From assembly GCA_965219035.1 (NCBI GenBank), contig CBDCMR010000004.1, positions 372,001-436,000 of the forward strand: 64,000 nt of DNA. Reading direction: 5' to 3'. Below the pieces are notes generated by a model. That model saw only the letters and a program-made list of their open reading frames with translations. It made no database searches and had not been told where the DNA came from. Below, one piece after another: positions 6,701 to 14,840 of the stretch. The DNA is from CBDCKN01 sp965219035. Lineage in GTDB: Bacteria > Gemmatimonadota > Gemmatimonadetes > Longimicrobiales > Gaopeijiaceae. The first letter of the stretch is position 1. Each line of letters starts with the position of its first letter. The translations under genes were made by a program, and so were the position numbers.

Positions 6701-8788
6701 CTAAAACCCGCCGGACGCTCCGTCCGTCACGGGCCGCGCCTCGTGGTCTCCCCACCTCTCGAACCAGCTCCTGAGGTAGAGCTGGGTCCGTAGGAAGTTG
6801 GACGGCGTGCGGCTTGTCCCGTGCGCTTCGTTGTTGAAGCGGAGCATCGCCGTCGGGATCTTCCGCATCTTGAGGGCCTGGTAGTACTCCTCCGTCTGCG
6901 GCATCGGCGTGCGCAGGTCCATCTCGCCCGTCATGAGCATGGTCGGGGTCGTTACGTTCCCCACATACATCAGGGAGGAGCGCCTGAGGTGCTCCGAGGG
7001 GTCCTCCCAGGGGAATTTGTCGAAGTTGTAGTACCAGGACGGGCCGTCCGTCGTCCCCACGAAGGAGAGCCAGTTCGTGACGGGGCAGTTCGCCGAGGCG
7101 GCCCGGAAGCGGTTCGTATGCCCGACGACCCACGAGGTCAGGACCCCGCCGCCGGAGCAGCCGTACACGAACATGTTCCGCTCGTCGACGTAGCCCTTCC
7201 CGATCACCTCGTCCACGCCGTTCATCAGGTCGTCGAAGTCCTTCCCCGGATAGGCGCGCTTGATGGCGTTACCGAAGGCGCTCCCGTAACCGGAGCTCCC
7301 GCGCGGGTTCGTGTAGAGGACGACGTAGCCGTTCGCCGCGTGCTCCTGCCAGGAGAAGTTGAAACCCAGGTCGTACATGCCGTGCGGCCCGCCGTGGATG
7401 ATGAGGATCAAGGGGTGCTTCCTCGAGGGATCGAAGTCCGGCGGCTTGATGATCCAGCCCTGAATGTCGAAGTCCTCCACCGACTTGTACCAAATCTCCT
7501 CCACCGCGCCCAGGCTCACGCCGGCCAGCACGTCGTCGTTCACCCGTGTGAGCTGGTGCAGCTCGTCAGGCCGCCGCAGCTCGAAGGCGACGACGTCCTC
7601 CGGATGGTGGGAGTCCTCCCGGATGCCCACCGCCTTCCCATCCTTCGTGAACGAGCTGAGCGTGAGCATGTGGTCGCCGTCGGTCACCTGGCGGACGCCG
7701 TCGGCGACGGAGGCAAAGTGGAGATTCCGCGTCCCCTCGCGGTTCACGTTGAAATACAGGCCGCTCCCGTCCGGGGCCCACATGAGGCGGGTGCCCCGCC
7801 GGAGGCCCCGGTCGAAGTCCCCGGAGATCTGCCGGACGCCGGAGCCGTCCCGGTTCATCACGTAGATCTCGTGGTTCGAATAGGGGTCGTCCGTCCAGTC
7901 CTCGCCGGTGTAGGCGATCAGGCGGCCGTCGGGAGAGGCGTGGGCAAGACCGTCCGGGCCCCGGCGGGTGGTGAGCTGCCGAATCCGGCCGCTCCGGACC
8001 TCCACCGAGTACACCTCGGACTCGAAGATGTCGTACTCGGCGTCCTCCTGGCGGTTGGCCGTGAACAGGATCTCCCGACCGTCGGGAGTCCACTCCGGGG
8101 CCCGGTGGTGCCACTTCCCGTCCGTCAGCCGCCGCGTCGTCCCTCCTTCGGCCGGCACCACGAAGACGTGTGTGTGGCTCAGGTCGGTGAAGCCCTGCCG
8201 GTCCTGCCGGTAGTCGACCCGGGTGACGATCTTCGGGGCCTCGGTCCACTTCGCGCCGTCGGGCCTCTTCGGCAGCTCGATTTTCCACTCCTCGGCGTCG
8301 TCGACGTCCATCGTGAAGGCGATCTGGGTGCCGTCAGGCGACCAGCGCGGGTTCCCGGGCGAGCGCTCGACCCGGGTGATCTGGGTCATGGCCCCCTCGG
8401 CGTCCATCCAGCGGACGAAGATCTGAGTGCCCTCGGGCTCCCCGTCCGCCAGGTAGGCGATGCGGGTACCGTCGGGAGACCAGAGGCCCTCGGAGCCCTC
8501 CACCAGGTGGCGGTTCCTCGAGCCGTCCGGGTTCATGATCCATAGGGACGACTCCCACTTGTCGTTCAGCTTGTCGACCCAGCTCCGGGTGTAGACGATC
8601 CGACTCCCGTCCGGGGAGATCTGGGGATCCGCCACCCGCTCCCAGTCCAAGTACATGTCGACGGAGAGCGTCCGGCTACCGTCGTCACCGCCGCCGACCT
8701 GGGCCGTGGCGGGAGCCGGGGCGGCGAGAGCCGCGACCAGAGCCAGGGCAGGGACCGAGGTCCACAGGGTTCGTAGGGCTCGAGACAT
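6701..8788 (-). CDS. Secreted S9-family serine peptidase (TolB/WD40 + prolyl oligopeptidase)
   Basis: A 695-residue protein starting at ATG 8788 behind AGGAGG. Residues 1-29 are a Sec signal peptide ending ATAQ. Residues about 35-420 hold TolB/PD40 beta-propeller blades (repeated SPDGSRIVYT, SPDGTRIAYL, SPDGTQIAFT, TPDGREILFT). The alpha/beta hydrolase domain follows. The nucleophile Ser lies in GCSGGG (about 541), the acid Asp in GEMDLRTP (about 621) and the His in NNEAHGTS (about 654). The family cleaves small peptides in the periplasm, often with dipeptidyl or acylaminoacyl activity, and serves peptide scavenging. Stands alone on its strand. Length and triad are intact. Confidence 0.92.
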   Translation of the reverse strand: MSRALRTLWTSVPALALVAALAAPAPATAQVGGGDDGSRTLSVDMYLDWERVADPQISPDGSRIVYTRSWVDKLNDKWESSLWIMNPDGSRNRHLVEGSEGLWSPDGTRIAYLADGEPEGTQIFVRWMDAEGAMTQITRVERSPGNPRWSPDGTQIAFTMDVDDAEEWKIELPKRPDGAKWTEAPKIVTRVDYRQDRQGFTDLSHTHVFVVPAEGGTTRRLTDGKWHHRAPEWTPDGREILFTANRQEDAEYDIFESEVYSVEVRSGRIRQLTTRRGPDGLAHASPDGRLIAYTGEDWTDDPYSNHEIYVMNRDGSGVRQISGDFDRGLRRGTRLMWAPDGSGLYFNVNREGTRNLHFASVADGVRQVTDGDHMLTLSSFTKDGKAVGIREDSHHPEDVVAFELRRPDELHQLTRVNDDVLAGVSLGAVEEIWYKSVEDFDIQGWIIKPPDFDPSRKHPLILIIHGGPHGMYDLGFNFSWQEHAANGYVVLYTNPRGSSGYGSAFGNAIKRAYPGKDFDDLMNGVDEVIGKGYVDERNMFVYGCSGGGVLTSWVVGHTNRFRAASANCPVTNWLSFVGTTDGPSWYYNFDKFPWEDPSEHLRRSSLMYVGNVTTPTMLMTGEMDLRTPMPQTEEYYQALKMRKIPTAMLRFNNEAHGTSRTPSNFLRTQLYLRSWFERWGDHEARPVTDGASGGF

Positions 8789-8870
8789 GGCTGCCTCCTA
8801 CTGTCGCGTGCTAAGTCGATGTTGGCGCCGGGACGAGTGCGGTCCGGGGCAGAGCTCCCAATTGAACGTT

Positions 8871-9300
8871 CTACCGCCCACCTGGCAACTTCCCTTCGAG
8901 CTCGTCGTAGATGCGCCGCAGGACGATCGGCGCGTTGCGCTCGCTCAACGTCCAGGACGCGTACTCGCCCCAGTCGGCCCACTCCAGCGCCTCCTCCACT
9001 GACAGGCCCCTTCCGTGAAGGCGGCGGCCTTCGGCGACCCCGAACTCCATGGCCTTGCGGTATTCGGTCAGCTCCTCCCTGAGGATCTCGGGCGGATCCA
9101 CGAAGCCGTGGCCCGGAACGTACGTGTCCACGTCCATCGCTTCGCCCTTCTTCAGCACCTCGATCCACTCCGAGGGGTAAGGCCGTCCGCATCGACGGGA
9201 ACATGCGGTGGAAGAAGACCTCGCTCGTCCGACAGGAAGATCCTGATCATGGGCGGCACCGAGATTATCGGCCCCTGGAGGTGGTCGTCGAGACGAGTCC
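8871..9300 (-). pseudogene. Metallo-beta-lactamase-fold hydrolase, frameshifted and truncated
   Basis: The C-terminal 105 codons are intact: PYPSEWIEVLKKGEAMDVD, then YVPGHGFVD (metal-ligand His of the fold), then REELTEYRKAMEFGVAEG. Upstream, VFFHRMFPSMRT and ISVPPMIRIFLSDE, expected just before, lie in other frames. At least two frame changes therefore separate them, and the N-terminal HxHxDH half is gone. The family hydrolyses thioesters, lactones or related substrates; this copy cannot be functional as read. Confidence 0.6.
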
Positions 9301-9471
9301 GGCCTGGCCGGCTGTGGCTCTTCGATCGACTCTGCAACCAATCTTCTAAGAGGCGCGCCTCGCTGATCCATGGTCGGACTCTCCGTTTCGAGGGTTCGGC
9401 GCGGTCGGCGGGCCAGGACCGGCACAAACTCGAGGCACGCCAGCTCGCCTCCTGAAGCTAGGAAACTCGGC

Positions 9472-10977
9472 TCAACCGCACTCTCCCCGACCCGCCAAAC
9501 TTCGGAGGGTCCCGAGGTCATCATCCACGGCGTGCCGCGCTCGGCTCTCGGACCAATTGAAGCTCCTCCAGTCCGCGGGTCGTTCAGGGCCCCACAGGAG
9601 CAGGAGCTGGCTCGCCACCATGCACTGTGCCTCATCCGATAGCTCGCTGAGGCGGGCGACCAAGAGCGGTGCCGCGTCGCTCCCGAGCGAGCCGAGGTAG
9701 TCCACGTCCACCCCACCCAACTCCGCGATTCGGTCGAGATTATGACGGGCGACCAAACCGGCAGGATTGATGAGCTGCAGCGCACCCACCAGGACGAACG
9801 CCGTGACGAGGCCGCCAAACGCGAAGCGGTCGCGACGGCTGCTGAACACAGTCGCCCCGAACCAGACCACGACCACCGTCAACCACACGAGAGCCGTGGT
9901 GACCACGACACGCAGCTCCGTGAGGCCGTAGGCGGTTTGGTAGGCCAGCATACGTTGGATCGCAGAGGCCACGATGGCCAAGAGGAGAAGGAGATGGACG
10001 CTCGCGAATCCGACGAACACCGAACGTGCCTTAAGACCGCGGTCATCAAGCAGGGCGTGGGTGACGAAAAGCCAGGGGATCGCCAGCGCCAAAGCGGCGA
10101 CGAGTTGGAAGAAGCCGGCACGGGCGTAGGCTGCGTAGGTGAGACCCGGGGTAACCTCGACCCAGGCTCCCCCTCCGAAGAGGTAGCGGAATTGGACGAT
10201 CACGAAGCCTAGAAACAGGAGATCCACCAGGCCTAGGGCGGTGGCCACCTCGGCGATCCCAAGAGACGGGCGGACGGGCTGGAGGCGTCGAATTCCCTCC
10301 AATCTCGTGCCCGACGAAACGCCGACGAGGTAGCCGCAGGCAAGCCAGGACAGGACGGCGGTGACCACCAAGTGCGACGCGAACGCCTGCAAGTCGATCC
10401 TTACGAAGTCTCCGATAATCGTGGCAAACACCTCGTCCGCCGAAATGAAGAGCGCTCCGAAAACCACAAGCGGGACGAGCGCGAGGAGCGCCCCGCCGAA
10501 GGCAGTTCGCACCACGGTGCGTGCGGCCACTCGGGATGTGTCCGTTCCGACCTCACCCCAGTTCCCGCGGTTGATCAGTCGAGCGCTTCCGAACGCCGAG
10601 TGAAGCCCGGCTCCCGCCACGGCCTCGAAGATGTCCAAGATTCCGGACCGCTTGATCCAGGCGCGCCCCGCGTTGAGAGCCGGCAGCGTAAACGCTGTGC
10701 ACGCCGCGAGGAAGGTTCCGAAACGAAGAAGGCCGGAGCCCCGCCACAGCAGAGCGGCACCACAGAGGAGCCCCACTCCAATCCACGACGACGCCTCCCG
10801 ACTGAGGGGCGATTCACCGCTCTGAGCGACGATCAAGACGGAGGCGGCGAGACCCACGAACAACAGGAAGACGTTGAGGCCGGGGCCCGCGGACGCCCGA
10901 AGAAGCTCGTCTCCGGCGAACCCCATCCCGATGCCAGCCGCGAGGATAGCGGTCACAGGCAAGGCGCGGTCGGTCAT
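9472..10977 (-). CDS. DUF4173-type multi-pass membrane protein
   Basis: 501 residues with about eleven hydrophobic helices, including FVIVQFRYLFGG and LTYAAYARAGFFQLV, a pattern I associate with DUF4173/DUF4153 proteins. The last 100 residues are a soluble tail. Function unknown. Its ATG overlaps the stop of the preceding uppS-like fragment (ATGA), implying translational coupling. A winged-helix regulator, a membrane protein and two copies of a palindromic operator (11235 and 12306) sit just upstream on the same strand, so it likely belongs to that regulon. Confidence 0.7.
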   Translation of the reverse strand: MTDRALPVTAILAAGIGMGFAGDELLRASAGPGLNVFLLFVGLAASVLIVAQSGESPLSREASSWIGVGLLCGAALLWRGSGLLRFGTFLAACTAFTLPALNAGRAWIKRSGILDIFEAVAGAGLHSAFGSARLINRGNWGEVGTDTSRVAARTVVRTAFGGALLALVPLVVFGALFISADEVFATIIGDFVRIDLQAFASHLVVTAVLSWLACGYLVGVSSGTRLEGIRRLQPVRPSLGIAEVATALGLVDLLFLGFVIVQFRYLFGGGAWVEVTPGLTYAAYARAGFFQLVAALALAIPWLFVTHALLDDRGLKARSVFVGFASVHLLLLLAIVASAIQRMLAYQTAYGLTELRVVVTTALVWLTVVVVWFGATVFSSRRDRFAFGGLVTAFVLVGALQLINPAGLVARHNLDRIAELGGVDVDYLGSLGSDAAPLLVARLSELSDEAQCMVASQLLLLWGPERPADWRSFNWSESRARHAVDDDLGTLRSLAGRGECG

Positions 10978-11270
10978 GGTGCGGCCCTCCGTTCGCAGAG
11001 CGACGATTCAGTAGGTCGGCCTGATCCTCGAGAGAGACCTCCGTATCGCCGATCCCGAGCGGCAAAGGCCTGAACGGCGGAAGCGAGATCGGCCTCGCTG
11101 AATTCGGGCCACAGGACATCGGTGAAGAAGAGCTCAGCGTAGGCCGACTCCCAAAGCAGGAAGTCACTCAATCGCCGTTCTCCGCCCGTGCGGATGAGCA
11201 GTTGTTCAGGCTCCCGCCATCGCGAGGCCAAAGTACTTCGTACCATAAAGTATCTCCCGAAAAAAAACAC
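10974..11270 (-). pseudogene. Undecaprenyl diphosphate synthase, C-terminal fragment
   Basis: Contains REPEQLLIRTGGERRLSDFL and WESAYAELFFTDVLWPEF, the highly conserved C-terminal substrate-binding part of cis-prenyltransferases (UppS), then AFAARDRRYGG. All of the N-terminal two thirds, including the catalytic Asp and FSTENW region, is absent and replaced by about 20 unrelated codons. As read it cannot make undecaprenyl diphosphate; an intact copy must exist elsewhere. The ORF is preceded by an operator-like palindrome and overlaps the DUF4173 start by 4 bp, so it may persist only as a translated leader. Confidence 0.65.
11235..11251 (-). promoter_or_regulatory. Palindromic operator, degenerate copy
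   Basis: ACTTCGT-ACC-ATAAAGT, a 7-3-7 inverted repeat with two mismatches, nearly the same as the perfect copy at 12306..12322. It lies between the regulator gene and the uppS-fragment/DUF4173 unit on the same strand, inside the first codons of that ORF. Confidence 0.55.
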
Positions 11271-11273
11271 ACC

Positions 11274-11660
11274 CTATTCTCGTACGCGCTCGATCAACGC
11301 CTCCATGTGGTCCAGATATCGCTGAAGCGCCTGTAGGCCGGTCTCCGTGAGGCGATAGTCCGTCCGCGGGATCCGACCCTCGAAAGACTTTCGTATCTCG
11401 ACGTAGCCAGCTTCCTCTAGCCGCCTAGCGTGAACGCTGAGATTCCCGTCCGAGGTTTCGAGACGCTCCTTGAGCTCGTTGAACGTGAGAGATTCCTCCA
11501 CCGCTAGTGCACTTACGATTCCAAGGCGGACACGCACATGGATGATCGGGTCGAGTGCGACAGGATTGGTCTTCCCGGCTTGTACATCGATGCTCCCGGT
11601 CGATCCCTCGACCGGCGCCAGGTTCGGGGCCTTGCGGCGGGCCCGCGCTCCCTCAGCCAC
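11274..11660 (-). CDS. Winged-helix transcriptional regulator (ArsR/MarR-like, HTH_27 type)
   Basis: 128 residues from GTG 11660, chosen because GAGGAGG precedes it and the GTG overlaps the upstream gene's stop by 8 bp. Core: LDPIIHVRVRLGIVSALAV, then ETSDGNLSVHARRLEEAGYV (recognition helix), then IRKSFEGRIPRTDYRLTETG (wing) and a C-terminal dimerisation helix (RYLDHMEALIERV). This is the one-domain winged-helix family usually paired with a small membrane protein and often with DUF4153/4173 proteins. Likely a repressor binding the ACTTTGT-N3-ACAAAGT palindromes on both sides of its operon, and so autoregulated. Signal unknown. Confidence 0.8.
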   Translation of the reverse strand: MAEGARARRKAPNLAPVEGSTGSIDVQAGKTNPVALDPIIHVRVRLGIVSALAVEESLTFNELKERLETSDGNLSVHARRLEEAGYVEIRKSFEGRIPRTDYRLTETGLQALQRYLDHMEALIERVRE

Positions 11661-12264
11661 CGTGCCTCCTCGCAATAGTCGCCCCGAAGAGAACGTGCAG
11701 CCCCCCGAATCCCACGGCCATCGAGAGATCACCGGCGGCAGGCATCGCGAGAAGCGCAAACACTCCCAGGACCATGAAACAGATCCCCATCACGGGGACG
11801 ATCTTGACCGAAAAGGTGCCGGCCGTGACGACGGCGGCGCCGTAGAGGAGAAGCCATGCCCCCGGAAGAAGTGAGTCAGCTCCGGCCTGCCAAAGCGCTA
11901 CCGTAAGTACCACTCCAGCGAGAGCAGGAGGCAGGAAGCTCAGAAGGAACTTGCGACCTGCCCCGGAAAGGACGGGAAGATCGGCCCGGCGCGCCTTCCG
12001 GTGGATTGCAACCGCCCCGATCGCCACAGCGAGCAACGCCTCGAGAGTCCAGACTAGAAGCCATCCCTCAGCAGTCGGCTGGCCTGAAGCGAGCACCGCA
12101 GCAGCCAGTGCGGTGAGTCCCATTCCGACGCCACCCCATCCCGGAACCGCCGTGAAGGCGGCGCTCCGCTCCATCGTCCGGCGGATGAAGCGCAAATCCT
12201 CCATGGCTCGGTCGCCCAGGGCGATGGGCTCCGGACTCTGATCGACTTGAGAGAGGTTCAGCAT
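11653..12264 (-). CDS. Integral membrane protein of the regulator operon
   Basis: 203 residues from ATG 12264. The frame is open further upstream, but that part includes the operator region and has no ribosome site. N-terminal 40 residues are cytoplasmic and charged (MEDLRFIRRTMERSAAFTAV), then about five to six hydrophobic helices in Ala/Gly/Leu-rich sequence. Small proteins of this kind typically precede or follow the winged-helix regulator in the same operon; role unknown, perhaps membrane-stress sensing. Stop overlaps the regulator start by 8 bp. A perfect operator lies 42 bp upstream. Confidence 0.75.
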   Translation of the reverse strand: MLNLSQVDQSPEPIALGDRAMEDLRFIRRTMERSAAFTAVPGWGGVGMGLTALAAAVLASGQPTAEGWLLVWTLEALLAVAIGAVAIHRKARRADLPVLSGAGRKFLLSFLPPALAGVVLTVALWQAGADSLLPGAWLLLYGAAVVTAGTFSVKIVPVMGICFMVLGVFALLAMPAAGDLSMAVGFGGLHVLFGATIARRHGG

Positions 12265-12305
12265 GATAAAGACAAATATGGTCCGCGGCGTTGGGGTCGT
12301 CAAGT

Positions 12306-12322
12306 ACTTTGTACTACAAAGT
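12306..12322 (-). promoter_or_regulatory. Palindromic operator, perfect copy
   Basis: ACTTTGT-ACT-ACAAAGT, a perfect 7-3-7 inverted repeat 42 bp before the start of the membrane-protein/regulator operon. Inferred binding site of the winged-helix regulator. Confidence 0.7.
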
Positions 12323-12436
12323 AAAGTATTGAGGCAGATTTCGGCAATGAGGAGATGAAGCCGAGGCGTGTTATGGGTGGGGTGGTGGGGGCTGCCGATG
12401 ATTAGTGCGAGACGAGCCGACAACCACGCATGAGAC

Positions 12437-14176
12437 TCAAGCGCCGATCTGCTTTCCCGCCTGCCACTCAGCTTGGAACTCCACGCGTTGTCCGCGCACC
12501 TGGAAAGCGCATGTTCCAGTTCCGGTGATCCGCACAGGAGGTGAACCGATGATTCTCCCCCGATAGGAGCAAAACGGGATCTGGAACGTCACCATGTTGC
12601 CAGTGATCTGACCACCGGTGATAGCTCGCTCACCTGAGTAGTCGAAGGAGGCTTCTTGACCGAAGCATGTACTCTCGACCTGCGCCGTTCCACTGAACGA
12701 TGCACCCGCCTGAGTGAGTGTCACGCTCCCCGAGGTATTGCATCCGATTTCCTGAGTGTCGCTCTTCAGGATCTCACTGAACTGCCAAGCGCCGTCCAGG
12801 TTGGCCACTGGTGCGTTTGTGGCTGATCGAGGCTCACTGGTTAGACTCGGATATTCGATCTTGAGTCGCTCCAGGGCGTCATGAATCGACAGCCCAAAGG
12901 AAATCCCCTCGATGTTTTCGGCGACGAGCTTGAGGGTCAGGACGCCTATGACCATGCCTGTTGTAGCATCTACGATGGGGCCACCAGAGTTCCCAGGGTT
13001 TGCGGCGGCGTCAGTCTGGAGGTAGGTGAGTTCTCCTGCCTCTCTTATACCGCTCACGATTCCTCGCGTTACACTTTGACTGAGTGCAGCCGAAACGGGA
13101 GTGCCAATCACATAGACTTCCAAGCCGATCTCGGGATCCTCCGCGCTGAGATCAACCGTGGTGCAATCTGAAGGACACGACACCCTCATAAGAGCAATGT
13201 CTGCATCCGCATCATATCTCACGACGGTCACCGGAAACGACCTCCCGTCAGCCAGGACAGCCTCGATTTGGCCGTCAAGCTCATCCTCGATGACATGGAA
13301 GTTGGTGAGCGCCAATCCCCTCGAAGAGATTACAATTCCCGAGCCTGAGCCCGATCTGCCACGTATACCGATTACTCCGGCTCCGGCCTTCGAGATTGGA
13401 TTCTCGTGTGCACTGGGGTTGAGTGCGGTGCGGTTGATGCGCATTGGCTCAAGAGAGGCGGAGGTCGCTGCTGAGACAGACGGCAAGAGCACATCTTCCT
13501 CTGCTGTGTAACTCGGTGAGTAATCCTTCGGCACAAGCTGAACAACGCCATCTTCCACGGCGCGCTTGCTCAACTCGTCTGTGAACGTCTTCAGAAACTG
13601 CTTCTGCTGGGTAGTCGGTGATCCAAAACCCCCCTCAAGATCGAACTCGGCATACCATCTGAATTCTGCTGTTCTCACGTCGAACAATCGTGCCACGTAT
13701 GCGCGACGAGTTGTGCGCTGCTGACCGTCCAGCAAGAACTCACCGTCCAGCGAGAACGAGAAGTAGAGCACGGCTTCGATGTGGCGGCTCTGCAGTAAAG
13801 CAGCAAGCTCCTTCGGCTCATACTGCTTTCCACGGAAGAGAATCGAGTTGGCCTGAACTAGCGTGGGCAGGTCATAGTTCTCCGGATTTCCCTCCTGGCA
13901 AATCCGACTTTGAACTGAGGGGTTGAGAGATCCCCGATCTCTGGTTTCGCATTCCCCTAACATGCCACGATCCGCTTCGAGTCTCTGCCCGAGACTGGCG
14001 GCGACCTGACTCTCCATCCATTGCTGTGATCCGAGATCATGGGCGAAGGAGGCCCACACCATCACTCGGGAGTAGATCGGAATCGGCTCAGGAGAGCTAA
14101 ACTGAGACGCGACTGTTGCTTGGATGCACCCAGAGCAGAGCAGAACGAGTACAAAGCGGAATCGAGCAGGGCGCAT
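12437..14176 (-). CDS. Secreted trypsin-like serine protease (lipoprotein)
   Basis: 579 residues. ATG 14176 is chosen because GGAGG precedes it and the product begins with a lipoprotein signal (RFVLVLLCSGC); the upstream in-frame extension is poor protein. Residues about 20-240 are of unknown fold. Residues about 255-445 form an S1C/DegP-like trypsin domain with His in TNFHVI (about 292), Asp in DADIALM (about 324) and Ser in GNSGGP (about 395). There is no PDZ domain. Residues about 465-579 are a beta-rich domain with ISGNM-like motifs and paired cysteines. Probably a tethered periplasmic or surface protease. Regulatory block P copy 2 lies about 70 bp upstream. Confidence 0.85.
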   Translation of the reverse strand: MRPARFRFVLVLLCSGCIQATVASQFSSPEPIPIYSRVMVWASFAHDLGSQQWMESQVAASLGQRLEADRGMLGECETRDRGSLNPSVQSRICQEGNPENYDLPTLVQANSILFRGKQYEPKELAALLQSRHIEAVLYFSFSLDGEFLLDGQQRTTRRAYVARLFDVRTAEFRWYAEFDLEGGFGSPTTQQKQFLKTFTDELSKRAVEDGVVQLVPKDYSPSYTAEEDVLLPSVSAATSASLEPMRINRTALNPSAHENPISKAGAGVIGIRGRSGSGSGIVISSRGLALTNFHVIEDELDGQIEAVLADGRSFPVTVVRYDADADIALMRVSCPSDCTTVDLSAEDPEIGLEVYVIGTPVSAALSQSVTRGIVSGIREAGELTYLQTDAAANPGNSGGPIVDATTGMVIGVLTLKLVAENIEGISFGLSIHDALERLKIEYPSLTSEPRSATNAPVANLDGAWQFSEILKSDTQEIGCNTSGSVTLTQAGASFSGTAQVESTCFGQEASFDYSGERAITGGQITGNMVTFQIPFCSYRGRIIGSPPVRITGTGTCAFQVRGQRVEFQAEWQAGKQIGA

Positions 14177-14245
14177 GACGGACCTCCTACTACGTGCCAA
14201 GAAACACTGGCATTGGTCACAAGATGCACCTCTGCGCTCAAGTCG

Positions 14246-14280
14246 CGCTAGTGCGGAAATCCCTGATATTTGCGGGTTAG
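14246..14280 (-). promoter_or_regulatory. Conserved upstream block P, copy 2
   Basis: On the minus strand it reads CTAACCCGCAAATATCAGGG then ATTTCCGCACTAGCG, differing from copy 1 at two or three positions. The downstream TTGGGG block of copies 1 and 3 is not conserved here. Located 70-104 bp before the protease start. Confidence 0.6.
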
Positions 14281-14546
14281 GTGGTGGGGCTACCTGCGAT
14301 CTCTTGGCCTGTAATCCCTCGCCCTTGGGCCACAGCAAGGTTGTACCACATGTAGGCACGGACATCATCTGAGGACACACCCACACCGTTGGCGTACATG
14401 TTGGCGTTGCCCCGGTCCTGTTCCCGAAACTCCTCATCGGCCGATTCTGGAATCCGGTATTCCCTGCCTCGAAATCGATAAGCAAGCAGCTGTCCGTCAC
14501 GAATCCAGCCACGTACCGTCACCGGTGAGCCATCAAGAATGGGCAC
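14277..14546 (-). pseudogene. Excisionase-type HTH joined to a Sel1 tail
   Basis: The first half reads SPVTVRGWIRDGQLLAYRF and GREYRIPESADEEF, an excisionase/MerR-like helix-turn-helix (HTH_17) lacking its first helix. The second half reads NANMYANGVGVSSDDVRAY and MWYNLAVAQGRG, the last Sel1 repeat of genes like those at 4394 and 47541. The two have no reason to be one protein. Most likely two gene pieces joined by deletion. The Sel1 tail ends right at regulatory block P, copy 2. Confidence 0.45.
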
Positions 14547-14605
14547 TGCGCAGTCGCTTGGAGCCGGTTAAGGAGGTCACCCCATGGTGAAGAGGCGTCC
14601 GTGGG

Positions 14606-14783
14606 GTTATCCTCAATACGATCGTGCACAGCGTCACCAACGCCATCACCGAGGCCATCAACGCCACCATCCAGAGGGCTCAAACGACGTGCGTGCGGGT
14701 ATCGCAACCGGGATCGTTTCCCCAACGCAAGTTACTTCCATTTCGGTGGGCTGGACCTTTACACCCAACCCAAGTGTCGATGA
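14606..14783 (+). pseudogene. ISL3-family transposase C-terminal remnant
   Basis: HSVTNAITEAINATIQRAQ in one frame continues, after a frame change near 14685, as ACGYRNRDRFPNASYFHFGG then LDLY. This is the characteristic end of ISL3 (IS204/IS1001/IS1165) transposases (ITNA.SEG.N..IQ..K..A.G.RN...F..AI.FHCGGLDL). Only the last 60 codons survive. Confidence 0.65.
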
Positions 14784-14840
14784 GATGGAACCAACCTACG
14801 GTCGCTTCGACACCCACACATTTTCCGGAAGCACCAAGAA

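Noticed and set aside
6821..8545. 574-codon plus-strand ORF
   Set aside because: Arg/Val/Pro/His-rich antisense shadow of the intact S9 peptidase; no ribosome site or domain.
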